Shown here one piece after another: positions 1-8,172 of a DNA stretch of 34,198 nt. The position numbers were made by a program, and so were the translations under genes. The stretch lies in the NCBI RefSeq assembly GCF_002160305.1, contig NZ_NFKI01000036.1, positions 1 through 34,198 of the forward strand, given 5' to 3'. Position 1 is the first letter of the stretch, and every line of letters starts with the position of its first letter. The notes below the pieces were generated by a model. It was not told where the DNA came from, did no database searches, and worked only from the letters and a program-made list of their open reading frames with translations. The stretch is from Pseudoflavonifractor sp. An184 (lineage in GTDB: Bacteria; Bacillota; Clostridia; Oscillospirales; Oscillospiraceae).

Positions 1-222
1 GCGGACGGCCTCTCAGCTTGTCGAAAAACCTCTGTTCAGACGAATCCGCCCGAGTGTTGGCGGGGGAGCTCGAGGGGGCGGCAGCCCGCCTCGAGTGGGA
101 TCGAATGCCGTGAATGCCTTGCTTGGCAAGGCGTTCAGTGAGCGCAGCGAGGACTTTTCCGCCGCGCTGCGGCGGGAAAGTAACGGCATTTTTTCAGGCC
201 GTCCGCGCTGCGGACGGCCTCT
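1..222 (+). repeat. Dispersed multi-stem-loop repeat, copy 1 (window edge)
   Basis: This is a non-coding repeat found again at 20338-20559 (inverted), 24159-24335 (diverged) and 34051-34198. Its core begins at 14 and contains consecutive hairpins: CTCGAGG arms at 69-75/89-95, an 11-bp stem at 112-122/126-136, and a 13-bp stem at 153-165/169-181. It ends with a terminator-like hairpin at 197-219 followed by a T-rich stretch. The 13 bases GCGGACGGCCTCT at 1-13 recur at 210-222, so part of the terminal hairpin sequence flanks the core on both sides. Open frames through it are accidental. The left boundary lies outside or at the window edge. Confidence 0.85.
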
Positions 223-226
223 TTTG
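197..226. terminator. Hairpin terminator at the end of repeat copy 1
   Basis: A perfect 10-bp stem (197-206 with 210-219, loop GCT) is followed on the plus strand by TCTTTTG. It lies downstream of the minus-strand molybdenum hydroxylase operon, and the palindrome may act in both directions. A further GC hairpin at 238-244/252-258 lies between it and the mocA-like stop codon. Neither has a convincing T-tract in the minus direction. Confidence 0.5.
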
Positions 227-268
227 CCTCTCTCTGCCCCGCCCTGTCCTTGGGCGGGCATAGTTTGA

Positions 269-868
269 TCACCTTGTGCCCCCAAAAGTTTCTCCCCGCT
301 CCGGCGGGGTATCCAGGTCCTCCAGCTCCCGGAGGGAGCCCGCCTGGACCTTGACGCAGGCCGGCCCCAGTTCCCGCAGGATGGGCCGTCCCCCCTGGTC
401 GCCGGTGAGGGCGTACAGCTCTGGGAGCAGCGCCCCGGAGAAAAAGGTGGGACTGCCCACCCGCTCCCCAAAGGCGGCGGTGCCCCCCGGCACGCCGGGC
501 CGGGCCGCGTCCACCAGCCGCAGGAGGGTGTCCGCCTCCAGCCAGGGCTGGTCGGCCACCGCGAAGAAGAGAAAGTCCTCCCCGCTTACGGGCGGCAGGG
601 CGGCCAGGGCGGCCCGGATGGTGTGGGAGATGCCCCGCGTGCTTTGGGGGCTGTCCACCGCCCGCCCCCCGGCCGCCCGGGCGGCCTCCAGGATCTGGGG
701 GTAGCGGGAGACCACCGTGAGCTCACACTCGGGCCGCAGCTCCACGGCCCGGCACAGGGTCTCCAGTCCGTAGGAAAACAGGGGCCGCCCCTCCAGGGGG
801 TAGAGCAGCTTGTTGCCGCCGAACCGGCGGCCGCTCCCCGCCGCCAGGTAGATGAGGTGCTTAACCAC
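269..868 (-). CDS. MocA-like molybdenum cofactor nucleotidyltransferase (NTP_transf_3 family)
   Basis: Predicted to transfer a nucleotide (CMP in MocA) to molybdopterin, making the dinucleotide cofactor used by bacterial molybdenum hydroxylases. The 199-residue length matches the family. The N-terminal nucleotide-binding loop LAAGSGRRFGGNKLL (about residues 8-22) and the acidic VADQPWL segment (about 103-109) are typical of GT-A-fold MobA/MocA enzymes. It starts with GTG and overlaps the end of the molybdenum subunit gene by 8 bases, so the two are translationally linked and it is the last gene of the operon. Family membership is clear. The choice of CTP and molybdopterin as substrates is inferred from the family and from the adjacent hydroxylase. 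Confidence 0.85.
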   Translation of the reverse strand: MVKHLIYLAAGSGRRFGGNKLLYPLEGRPLFSYGLETLCRAVELRPECELTVVSRYPQILEAARAAGGRAVDSPQSTRGISHTIRAALAALPPVSGEDFLFFAVADQPWLEADTLLRLVDAARPGVPGGTAAFGERVGSPTFFSGALLPELYALTGDQGGRPILRELGPACVKVQAGSLRELEDLDTPPERGETFGGTR

Positions 869-3158
869 GGTCCTTCATGCCCATCAGCACCTTCTCCGGG
901 GTGATAGGCAGCTCCCGGTGCCACACGCCGGTGGCCCGGAAGACCGCCTGGGCGATGGCGGGGGAGGGGGTGTTGATGACGATCTCCCCGATGGACTTGG
1001 CGCCGAAGGGGCCGGAGGGCTCATAGCTGGGGGCGAACTCCACCTTCAGATGGCCCATATCCAGCCGGGTGGGAATCTTGTACTGGAGGAAGGAGTTCTC
1101 CAGCAGGCGGCCCTTTTCGTTGTAGGTGACGTCCTCAAACAGGGCCATGCCGATGCCCTGGACGATGCCGCCCTCGGTCTGGACCCGGGCCAGGTTGGGG
1201 TTGATGGGGGTGCCGCAGTCCACCACCGCCGCGTAGTCCAGCACCTCCACCGAGCCGGTCTCCTTGTCCACCTCCACCTGGGCCATGCCCACCATAAAGG
1301 GCGGGGGAGACACCGGGGAGGTGTGGGAGCTGGTGGCCTGGACGGCGATGGGGTTGCCGCACATGGATTTGGCGGCGATCTCCGCCAGGGCGACCTCTCC
1401 TCCGCCGTCCAGCCGGCGCACCCGGTCCCCGGCGAACTCCAGCTCCCCGGCGGGACAGTCCAGCATCTGGGCGGCAACGGCGCAGATCTGCTCCTTCAGC
1501 TGGGCGCAGGCCTGCTCCACCGCCTTTCCGGTGACGTAGGTGGTGGAGGAGGCGTAGGAGCCCGAGTCGTAGGGGGAGGCGTCCGAGTCCGCCCCGAAGA
1601 CTGCGATGTTGTCCACGCTGCACTCCAGGCACTCGGCGGCGATCTGGGCCAGGATGGTGTCGCACCCGGTCCCCATGTCCGCCGCGCCGATGGACAGGTT
1701 ATAGAACCCCTCGTCGCTGAGCTTGATGGTGGCCGAGCCCACGTCCACCCCGGAGATTCCGGAGCCCTGCATGGCCATGGCCACGCCGGCGGCCCGCACC
1801 TTCCCGTTGCCCATGTCCCGGACGGGGAACTTCTCCTCCCAGCCGAAGAGCTCCTTGCACCGCTCCATGCACTTGTCCAGGGCGCAGGCGCTGGCGGGCT
1901 CGTTGTAGTAGGCGGGCATGATCTGCCCCTCCCGGACCATGTTCTTCTCCCGGAGGGCCACCGGGTCCATACCCAGCCGGTCGGCCAGCTCGTTCACCGC
2001 CGACTCCACGGCGAAGATGCCCTGGGTGGCCCCGTAGCCCCGGTAGGCCCCGGCGGACTGCCGGTTGGTGTACACCACGTCGTAGGCGAAGCGGAATGCC
2101 TCCAGGTTCCCGGTGTACAGGGGGATGGACTTGTGTCCGGACAGGCCCACGGTGGTGGGGCCGTGCTCCCCGTAGGCCCCCGTGTTGGACAGGGTGTACA
2201 CGTCCAGGGCCCGGATGACGCCATCCTGGGTGGCCCCCAGGCGCACATGGACCTCCATCTCGTGGCGGGGGGAGGCGGCGATCTGGCTCTCCTCCCGGGA
2301 GTAGATCATCTTGGCGGGGCGGCCGGTCTTCCAGGTGACCAGGGCGGGGTATACCTCGGCCACCACCGTCTGCTTGGCCCCGAAGCCGCCGCCGATGCGG
2401 GGCTTCTCCACGTGGATCTTGGACTTGGGGATGTCCAGGGCGTTGGCCAGGATGCGCCGCACGTGGAAGACGATCTGAGTGGAGGACACCACATGGAGCC
2501 GGCCGTAGGGGTCCATCTCCGTGTAGGTGCGGAAGGTCTCCATCATGGCCTGGTTGCAGGCCTTGGTGTGGTACACCCGGTCCACCACACAGGGGCAGCC
2601 GGCCAGGACCTGGTCCACGTCGCCGTCGGAGCAGGTCTCGCTGGCGCACAGGTTGCGCCGGTTATCCGCCCCCACCGGGCACAGGGAGCGCCAGCTGTCC
2701 TCGGGGTGGACGAGGATGGGGCTGTCCAGGGCCTCGTGGGGGTCCAGGACGGCCTCCAGCACCTGGTAGCGCACCCGGATCAGCTTCAGGGCCCGGTCCA
2801 CCGCCTGCTCGGTCTCCCCGGCCACGATGGCCGCCGCGTCCCCCACAAAGCGCACCCGCTGGTCCAGGATCAGCCGGTCGTAGGGGGAGGGCTCCGGGTA
2901 GGTCTGCCCCGCCATGGTGAACCGCTTCTGGGGCACATCCCGGTAGGTGAAGATGGCCGCGACGCCGGGGACCTTCATGGCGGCGGTTGTGTCGATCTCC
3001 TCAATGAGGGCGTGGGCGTGGGGGCTGCGCAGCACCTTGACCACCAGGCAGTCCCTGGGGGTCACGTCGTCCACATAGGCCGGCTTGCCCAGCAGAAGGG
3101 CCATGGCGTCCTTCTTGCGCACCGGCTGGCCCACGCTTTGGTATGTCTTCCCTTCCAT
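861..3158 (-). CDS. Xanthine dehydrogenase family protein, molybdenum-binding subunit
   Basis: Catalytic subunit (765 aa) of a three-subunit molybdenum hydroxylase that hydroxylates purines or other N-heterocycles or aldehydes. An N-terminal aldehyde-oxidase a/b-hammerhead domain (about 15-130) is followed by the molybdopterin-binding domains. Visible cofactor motifs include GGGFGAKQ (257-263), GAYRGYG (370-376) and GAKSIGE near the C-terminus, whose Glu725 matches the conserved catalytic base. I chose the ATG at 3158 because AGGAGG lies 6 nt upstream; the ATG at 3173 that overlaps the preceding stop (ATGA) is an alternative adding five residues. The gene follows the 2Fe-2S subunit and overlaps the mocA-like gene. 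The substrate cannot be read from sequence; xanthine or hypoxanthine is plausible, and nicotinate-type or other substrates are possible. Confidence 0.92.
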   Translation of the reverse strand: MEGKTYQSVGQPVRKKDAMALLLGKPAYVDDVTPRDCLVVKVLRSPHAHALIEEIDTTAAMKVPGVAAIFTYRDVPQKRFTMAGQTYPEPSPYDRLILDQRVRFVGDAAAIVAGETEQAVDRALKLIRVRYQVLEAVLDPHEALDSPILVHPEDSWRSLCPVGADNRRNLCASETCSDGDVDQVLAGCPCVVDRVYHTKACNQAMMETFRTYTEMDPYGRLHVVSSTQIVFHVRRILANALDIPKSKIHVEKPRIGGGFGAKQTVVAEVYPALVTWKTGRPAKMIYSREESQIAASPRHEMEVHVRLGATQDGVIRALDVYTLSNTGAYGEHGPTTVGLSGHKSIPLYTGNLEAFRFAYDVVYTNRQSAGAYRGYGATQGIFAVESAVNELADRLGMDPVALREKNMVREGQIMPAYYNEPASACALDKCMERCKELFGWEEKFPVRDMGNGKVRAAGVAMAMQGSGISGVDVGSATIKLSDEGFYNLSIGAADMGTGCDTILAQIAAECLECSVDNIAVFGADSDASPYDSGSYASSTTYVTGKAVEQACAQLKEQICAVAAQMLDCPAGELEFAGDRVRRLDGGGEVALAEIAAKSMCGNPIAVQATSSHTSPVSPPPFMVGMAQVEVDKETGSVEVLDYAAVVDCGTPINPNLARVQTEGGIVQGIGMALFEDVTYNEKGRLLENSFLQYKIPTRLDMGHLKVEFAPSYEPSGPFGAKSIGEIVINTPSPAIAQAVFRATGVWHRELPITPEKVLMGMKDRG

Positions 3159-3169
3159 GTCGTCCCTCC

Positions 3170-3628
3170 TCATCCCTGTCTCTTGTGTTCCAGGTAGGCC
3201 CGGATGCCCCGCAGCTGCCCCTCGTACCCGGAGCAGCGGCACAGGTTGCCCGCCAGATAGGCCCGGATCTCGTCGTCGGTGGGGTCGGGGTTCTCCCGCA
3301 GCAGGGCCACCGTGTTCATCACAAAGCCCGGGTTGCAGAAGCCGCACTGCTCCGCCCCCTGGCCGGCGATGAAGGCGGCGAAATCGGCCGCCTCCTCCTG
3401 AAGGCCCTCCAGGGTGTGGACGGCATGGCCGTCCGCCCGGGCGGCCAGCACCGAGCAGGACAGGACGGGCTTTTCATCCAGCAGCACCGTGCACAGCCCG
3501 CAGTTGGCCGTCTCACACCCCCGCTTTACGCTCAGGCAGCCCTGGCTCCGGAGAAAATCCAGCAGCAGGGTGTCCGCCTGGACCGAGGCGGTCACCGCCC
3601 GGCCGTTCAAGGTCAGTTTGATCTCCAT
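3170..3628 (-). CDS. Xanthine dehydrogenase family, [2Fe-2S] iron-sulfur subunit
   Basis: Small electron-transfer subunit (152 aa, normal length) carrying electrons from the molybdenum site to FAD. The N-terminal plant-type ferredoxin domain has cluster ligands C38, C43, C46 and C58. The C-terminal helical domain has the second cluster at C95, C98, C130 and C132 (CGFC and CRC motifs), as in CoxS and XdhC-type subunits. All eight ligands are present. It starts 3 nt after the FAD-subunit stop, with a GGAGGGGGAG ribosome site upstream. Its TGA lies 11 bases before the preferred start of the molybdenum subunit. Confidence 0.95.
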   Translation of the reverse strand: MEIKLTLNGRAVTASVQADTLLLDFLRSQGCLSVKRGCETANCGLCTVLLDEKPVLSCSVLAARADGHAVHTLEGLQEEAADFAAFIAGQGAEQCGFCNPGFVMNTVALLRENPDPTDDEIRAYLAGNLCRCSGYEGQLRGIRAYLEHKRQG

Positions 3629-3631
3629 TGT

Positions 3632-4420
3632 TTACTCCCCCTCCATGGCCAGCAGGCCCCGGCGGACCAGCACCTGGCAGATCTCCTGGCGGTATTGGGC
3701 GCTGCCCCGGAGGTTGCTCCCAAACCGGAAGCGCCCCGCCGCCTCCCGGGCAAAGGCCTGGGCCCCCTCCGGGGTGATCCCCCCGGCCAGGAGCCCCTGC
3801 CCGTCCTCAAAGGGCTCCGCCCGCCCGGGCCGGGCCCCCACGGCGCACAGCGTCCGCCCCTCCCGCCGGGACAGGGCGCAGGTGAGGACGGGGAAGTCGG
3901 TGGCGGTGTTCCGCTGGGACAGATAGACCACCCGCCGCTCCCCCTTGGGGATGATCACATGGGTGAGGATGTCCCGCTGCCGGGGGGCGGCGGCGAAGTC
4001 CGCCAGGGACTGCTCCCCCCCGCGGTAGAGGACCACCCGGGCCTCCAGGGCCAGCAGCAGGGTGAGCACGTCGGAGAAGCCGAAGCGGCCGAAGACGCTC
4101 CCCCCCACCGTGGCCAGGTTCCGGAACTGCACCCCCACGATGTGGCGCACGCTCTCGGCCATGGCCCCCTGGGTCAGCCGGTCCAGGCCGGGGTGGAGCT
4201 CCAGCTGCCGCAGGGTCACCATGGCCCCCAGCCGGTACTCGGAATCGGTCTCCTCGATCTGGTCCAGCCCCAGGCCGGACAGGTCGATGGCGGTGTCCAC
4301 ACGGTTTCGCTGCATCTTCAGCCAAAGCATGCCGCCCAGGACCACATTGTTTTTCTTCTGACAGAGCGCGTAGGCCTCCTCCAGGCTCCCGGCTCTGACG
4401 TAATTTTGGATCGTCAGCAC
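3632..4420 (-). CDS. Xanthine dehydrogenase family, FAD-binding subunit
   Basis: FAD-carrying middle subunit (262 aa) that passes electrons from the iron-sulfur subunit to an external acceptor. It has a PCMH-type FAD-binding fold with NNVVLGG near residue 25 and the conserved ATVGGSVFGRFGFSD stretch in the centre, followed by a CO-dehydrogenase flavoprotein C-terminal domain. I set the start at the GTG at 4420: GGGAGG lies about 7 nt upstream and the protein begins at the first family-like residues (LTIQNYV). An ATG at 4425 is out of frame. Longer frame extensions upstream run over the ABC ATPase gene and are not real. It lies 53 nt downstream of that ATPase gene and is probably cotranscribed with it. 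Confidence 0.9.
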   Translation of the reverse strand: MLTIQNYVRAGSLEEAYALCQKKNNVVLGGMLWLKMQRNRVDTAIDLSGLGLDQIEETDSEYRLGAMVTLRQLELHPGLDRLTQGAMAESVRHIVGVQFRNLATVGGSVFGRFGFSDVLTLLLALEARVVLYRGGEQSLADFAAAPRQRDILTHVIIPKGERRVVYLSQRNTATDFPVLTCALSRREGRTLCAVGARPGRAEPFEDGQGLLAGGITPEGAQAFAREAAGRFRFGSNLRGSAQYRQEICQVLVRRGLLAMEGE

Positions 4421-4473
4421 AGCATTTCCTCCCTGCTTGTCGCTTGTCTCAATCGTTTTGTAAGTTCTGCCGC

Positions 4474-5253
4474 CTACTCCATGGCGCAGAAGAGCCGCCC
4501 GCTCTCCCGGTCCTGTCGGACCTGGAGCCCCGGATAGAGGCGGCCCAGGGCGCTCTGCACCGCATGGAGCCCGGTCTCCCCGGGGCGCAGCTCCCCAACC
4601 AGCCGCCCCTCCTCCAGCAGCAGCAGGCGGCCGCACCAGCGCAGGGCCAGCGCCGGGTCGTGGAGCACCACCAGGGCGCACCGCTCCCCGCCCGCCAGAA
4701 GACCGGTCAGGGTGCGGAAAAACTGGTGGGTGTTGGGAAAGTCCAGGGCGCTGTTGGGCTCGTCCAGCAGCAGCACCGGGGCCCCCTGCACCGCCACCCG
4801 GGCCAGCTGGACCAGCTGCCGCTGGCCCTGGCTGAGGGCGGCGCAGTCCCGGTACAAAAGGCCCTCAATGCCGAACTGCTCCGCCGCCCGGCGCACCAGC
4901 TCCCGGGTCTGGCTGCCCGGCGGGCGCAGCGGGCCCTCCCAGGGGTAGCGGCCCAGCTCCAGCACCTCCTCCACCCGCAGGCCGGGGGAGGACGGGGTGT
5001 GCTGGGGCAGCAGGGCCATCCGCCGGGCCCGCTGCCGTGGGGACAGGGCGGCGCAGTCCTCCCCCCGGACCAGGACCTGTCCCCGACGCCGCCGGAGGCC
5101 GCAGGTCAGCCCCCGGAGCAGTGTGGACTTTCCGCTGCCGTTCCGGCCCAGAATGCCCACCAGCTCCCCTCCGGCCACCGCGAAGGAAAGGTCCCGGACC
5201 ACAAAATCGGTATATCCGGCCCACAGGTTCCGCACCTCAAGCATCGTCCCCAT
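4474..5253 (-). CDS. ABC importer ATPase, FecE/BtuD type
   Basis: ATP-hydrolysing subunit (259 aa) of a class II importer. Walker A is GRNGSGKST (36-44), Walker B with catalytic Glu is VLLLDEP (160-166), and the switch His lies in VLHDPALA near 197. The ABC signature reads LSQGQ rather than the standard LSGGQ (140-144), a tolerated variant. The ATG at 5253 follows AAAGGAGG and overlaps the permease gene by 17 bases. In FecE-like systems the ligand is usually ferric siderophore, haem or cobalamin, but MolBCA relatives carry molybdate or tungstate. The molybdoenzyme genes directly downstream make the latter worth considering; this is inference only. Confidence 0.93.
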   Translation of the reverse strand: MGTMLEVRNLWAGYTDFVVRDLSFAVAGGELVGILGRNGSGKSTLLRGLTCGLRRRRGQVLVRGEDCAALSPRQRARRMALLPQHTPSSPGLRVEEVLELGRYPWEGPLRPPGSQTRELVRRAAEQFGIEGLLYRDCAALSQGQRQLVQLARVAVQGAPVLLLDEPNSALDFPNTHQFFRTLTGLLAGGERCALVVLHDPALALRWCGRLLLLEEGRLVGELRPGETGLHAVQSALGRLYPGLQVRQDRESGRLFCAME

Positions 5254-6241
5254 AGGCCCCCTCCTTTCGCCGCCACAGCAGGGCGGCCAGCACCGGCACC
5301 GCCAGCAGCACGGTAAAAATACTCAGGGGGAGGGTGTAGACCCGGGCGGGCAGGTCGGCGCACAGCAGCACCGCGCCCCCCACCAGCCCGCACAGGGGCA
5401 GGTAGGGGCCGCCCCGCCGGCCCAGCAGCAGCCGGGCGATGTGGGGGGCGATCAGCCCCACAAAGGCCACCGCCCCCAGAACGGACACCACCGCCGCCAC
5501 CATCAGGGTGGTGAGGGTCAGCAGCACCCCCCGCCAGAACACCGGGTCCAGCCCCAGGCTCCGGGCCTGCTCATCCCCCAGGGAGAGCATCAGAATGGGG
5601 CGGCGCAGCAGGAGCAGGGCGACGGTGCACAGGACCACCGCCGCCGCCGGGAGGGGCAGCTTGTCCGCCGTCATGGCGGAGAGGCTGCCCATGGTCCACA
5701 CCTCGATGGCGGCCAGCTCCCGCTCCGGGTCGGCCATCACCTTCAGGGTCATGAGCCCCGCCTCCGCCAGGGAGGAGACGATGACCCCCGCCAGGATGTA
5801 GCTGCCGGTGCGCTCCAGCCGGGCCGCCCCCACCAGCAGGAGCACCAGGGCCAGGGCGGCCATCCCCATGAGGAAGGAGCCCCCCATGATCTCCAGCCGG
5901 GTCCCGGCCCCCAGCACGATGGCGCAGGCCGCCCCCAGGGAGGCCCCCGAGGCCACCCCGGTCAGGTCGGGGGAGGCCAGCGGGTTGCGGAACACCGTCT
6001 GGTACACGCCCCCCGCCAGCCCCAGGGCCCAGCCCGCCAGCAGCCCCATGCACATCCTGGGGAACCGCAGCTGCCAGAACACCTGGGCCTCCAGGGTCCC
6101 CTCCATTCCCCCGGTGAGGATGGAGCCGATCTGAGACAGAGAGAGGGGAAAGCTGCCCACAAAGAGGGAGACGGTCCCCAGCCCCCCCGCCAGGAGAAGG
6201 CAGGCCGCGGCGGCGGCCCAGTCCCGTCCACGCTTCTTCAT
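5237..6241 (-). CDS. ABC importer permease, FecCD/BtuC family
   Basis: Membrane subunit (334 aa) with about ten hydrophobic segments spread along its length, as in BtuC/FecCD permeases. Family motifs include LRFPRMCMGLLAGWALGLAGG (about 59-79), NPLASPDLTGV (about 86-96) and, near the C-terminus, GAVAFVGLIAPHIARL, which contacts the ATPase. It begins at an ATG preceded by AAAGGGG and sits 31 nt after the binding-protein gene. Only one permease gene is present, so the transporter probably uses a homodimer. Substrate is not determinable from sequence. Confidence 0.93.
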   Translation of the reverse strand: MKKRGRDWAAAAACLLLAGGLGTVSLFVGSFPLSLSQIGSILTGGMEGTLEAQVFWQLRFPRMCMGLLAGWALGLAGGVYQTVFRNPLASPDLTGVASGASLGAACAIVLGAGTRLEIMGGSFLMGMAALALVLLLVGAARLERTGSYILAGVIVSSLAEAGLMTLKVMADPERELAAIEVWTMGSLSAMTADKLPLPAAAVVLCTVALLLLRRPILMLSLGDEQARSLGLDPVFWRGVLLTLTTLMVAAVVSVLGAVAFVGLIAPHIARLLLGRRGGPYLPLCGLVGGAVLLCADLPARVYTLPLSIFTVLLAVPVLAALLWRRKEGAYGDDA

Positions 6242-6272
6242 GGCGCTTTCCCCTTTCCCATGAAACCGAAAC

Positions 6273-7352
6273 TCACTTGGTGATCAGCGAGGCGTCTACG
6301 GAAAAGCCGTAGAAGGTCTGATAGAAGTCCTGGGCGTCGGCCGTGAACTCCTCAAAGGAATATACGTCGGGGTGGAGGACGCTGGTCATCCACATGGCGC
6401 CCAAAATCCCGGAGGGCACGGGGGAGTCCCACTCCTCGATGCCGCCGGGCATCTGATAGACCGCGCCGTCCTGCACGGCGGGCAGGGCGGAGAGCTGGGG
6501 GTCCTCCACCACGTCCTGGACGGTGTACTCCGCCCCGGCGGGGAGTACGACGACCTGGGGCGCCATGGCCAGCACGTCCTCATAGGAGACCTCCGTCCAG
6601 TAGTCCCCCTCCAGGCTGTCCCCGGCGTTGACGCCGCCGGCCTGCCGGATGAGGGTGCTCTGGTACATGGAGGCGGGGGCGGTGGCCAGGAAGGAGGAGT
6701 TGCTGCCCATGTAGACCACGGGGGCCCCGGCGTCCTGGGTCAGCTCCGCCATCCGGTCCAGCTGCTCCTGGTAGTAGCTGGCGAGGGCCTCGGCCCGGTC
6801 CTCCAGTCCAAGGGCGGTCCCCATGAGCTGGAGCATCTCCACCAGAGCCTCGTGGCTCTCGGGGTTGACCACCAGCACGGGGATGCCCAGCTGGGTGAGG
6901 GTGCCGGCGTAGTCCGCCAGGGCCTGGGGCATGATGACCAGTTCCGGCTCCAGGGCGGCGGTGGCCTCCACATCCAGCTCCTTCATGGTGCCCACCTGGG
7001 GCTTCTCCAGCAGCTCCGGGGCGGCCATCTGGTAGATGGGCCGGGTGTCCGCCTTCTTCTCCAGGCCCGCCACCCGGTCCTCCGCCCCCAGGGCGATGGC
7101 CGCATAGGTGGAGATGTAGTAGCAGCTGACGATGGACTGGGCCGGTCCCTCCAGAACCACCTCCCGGCCCGCCTGGTCGGTGAGGACGATCTGGCCCTCC
7201 GCCTGGCTGGCGCTCTCCGCGGGGGCGCTGCCCGAGGCGGACACGCCGCCGGACGCAGAGCTGCCCGCCCCGTTAGAACAGGCGGCGCAGCCCAGCGCCA
7301 GGGACAGGGACAGCGCCAGGGCGGCGATTCGTTTCCATGTTCTGTGTTTCAA
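6273..7352 (-). CDS. ABC importer substrate-binding lipoprotein, FecB/BtuF type
   Basis: Extracellular solute-binding component (359 aa). A basic N-terminus and hydrophobic stretch end in LALGCAACSNG, a lipoprotein-like cleavage site, followed by a Ser/Ala/Gly-rich linker and a periplasmic-binding domain of the two-lobe, helix-bridged class (motifs AIALGAEDRVAGL and LEPELVIMPQ). I chose the TTG at 7352 because AAGGAG is 8 nt upstream. The in-frame GTG at 7361 overlaps that ribosome site and is less likely. It is the first gene of the operon and has its own promoter at 7398-7426. Ligand unknown: iron or cobalamin complexes are usual for the fold, while molybdate or tungstate would suit the downstream genes. 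Confidence 0.9.
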   Translation of the reverse strand: MKHRTWKRIAALALSLSLALGCAACSNGAGSSASGGVSASGSAPAESASQAEGQIVLTDQAGREVVLEGPAQSIVSCYYISTYAAIALGAEDRVAGLEKKADTRPIYQMAAPELLEKPQVGTMKELDVEATAALEPELVIMPQALADYAGTLTQLGIPVLVVNPESHEALVEMLQLMGTALGLEDRAEALASYYQEQLDRMAELTQDAGAPVVYMGSNSSFLATAPASMYQSTLIRQAGGVNAGDSLEGDYWTEVSYEDVLAMAPQVVVLPAGAEYTVQDVVEDPQLSALPAVQDGAVYQMPGGIEEWDSPVPSGILGAMWMTSVLHPDVYSFEEFTADAQDFYQTFYGFSVDASLITK

Positions 7353-7397
7353 GCGTTTCACTCCTTCTGGTTGGTTCTGACATGCAGAGTACAGGAC

Positions 7398-7426
7398 ATT
7401 CTATCCTGCCCCGCAGCATTTGTCAA
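7398..7426 (-). promoter_or_regulatory. Sigma-A promoter of the ABC importer/molybdenum hydroxylase operon
   Basis: On the minus strand TTGACA (7426-7421), a 17-nt spacer and TAGAAT (7403-7398) form a near-consensus promoter. The -10 lies inside an imperfect dyad, CAGGA-N7-TCCTG, which could be an operator. The start codon is about 45 nt downstream. No other obvious promoter is seen until the end of the operon, which supports a single transcript of seven genes. Confidence 0.75.
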
Positions 7427-7450
7427 AGATTTTCCACAGACCTGCGTTTA

Positions 7451-8134
7451 CTACCTGGCCGCCGGGTACTCGCTGCACAGCAGGCGGTAGGGGGGCTCGT
7501 CCTCCTCGATGGTCGGGAAGCGGCCCAGCTGCTCATAAAAGCGGTTGTCCGTGTTGTCGTCGTTGCACTGGCTCACCTCGCCCAGCAGCACCGGGCCGGA
7601 GCCGGGCTCCACGGTAAAGTCGTGGTAGAGGTAGGGACAGATGGTGATGCTCTCCCCCGGGGTCAGCCGCACCTGGGTCCCCGCAGGGACCACCATCTCC
7701 CGGCCGTCCACATGGACATGGACCTCCCTCTCCCGGTCTAAATCCTCGTCGGGGGTGGAGTGATATACCCGGATGAGCACGTTCCCGCCGCCCCGGTTGA
7801 TGATGTCCTCCATCTTGGACCAGTGGAAGTGCATGGGGGAGTACTGCCCCTCCTTGATGTAGAGGAGCTTTTCCGCATAGGTCTTGGTGTACTGGTCCAG
7901 CTTCAGATTTCCGTTGCGGAGGGTGATGAGGGAGAACCCCATCTTGTCAAAATCCCCCATCCCATAGTCGGTGATGTCCCACCCCAGCATGTTGTCCCGG
8001 ATCTCGTCGTAGTCGTGCCCCTTCTCCGCCCACTCATCCGGCGTGAATCCGCAGAAGGGGGGCAGGGCAAAGCGGTACTCCCGCACCATCTGCTCCATCT
8101 CTCTCAGAGCGGCGTTGATCTCACTGCGCTTCAT
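7451..8134 (-). CDS. D-lyxose ketol-isomerase (cupin fold)
   Basis: Predicted to interconvert D-lyxose and D-xylulose, and usually also D-mannose and D-fructose, using a divalent metal. The 227-aa length matches the bacterial D-lyxose isomerase family. The signature MHFHWSKMEDIINRGGG (101-117) supplies metal ligands H102, H104 and E109 plus K107, and H171 in the YLYHDF strand is the likely fourth ligand. I chose the ATG at 8134 because AAGGAGG lies 8 nt upstream; the longer frame to 8182 runs into the promoter. No sugar transporter or kinase is adjacent, so the pathway is unclear. It lies 98 nt upstream of the ABC binding-protein gene, and readthrough into that operon is possible. Confidence 0.88.
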   Translation of the reverse strand: MKRSEINAALREMEQMVREYRFALPPFCGFTPDEWAEKGHDYDEIRDNMLGWDITDYGMGDFDKMGFSLITLRNGNLKLDQYTKTYAEKLLYIKEGQYSPMHFHWSKMEDIINRGGGNVLIRVYHSTPDEDLDREREVHVHVDGREMVVPAGTQVRLTPGESITICPYLYHDFTVEPGSGPVLLGEVSQCNDDNTDNRFYEQLGRFPTIEEDEPPYRLLCSEYPAAR

Positions 8135-8172
8135 AACAATAACCTCCTTGCAGAACCCCGGCTTTCCCCTTG

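Noticed and set aside
852..3197. 781-codon open frame on the plus strand opposite the molybdenum subunit gene
   Set aside because: It is a high-GC antisense shadow: the translation is His/Gly/Val-rich with no family resemblance, while the minus strand encodes a complete conserved enzyme with a ribosome site.
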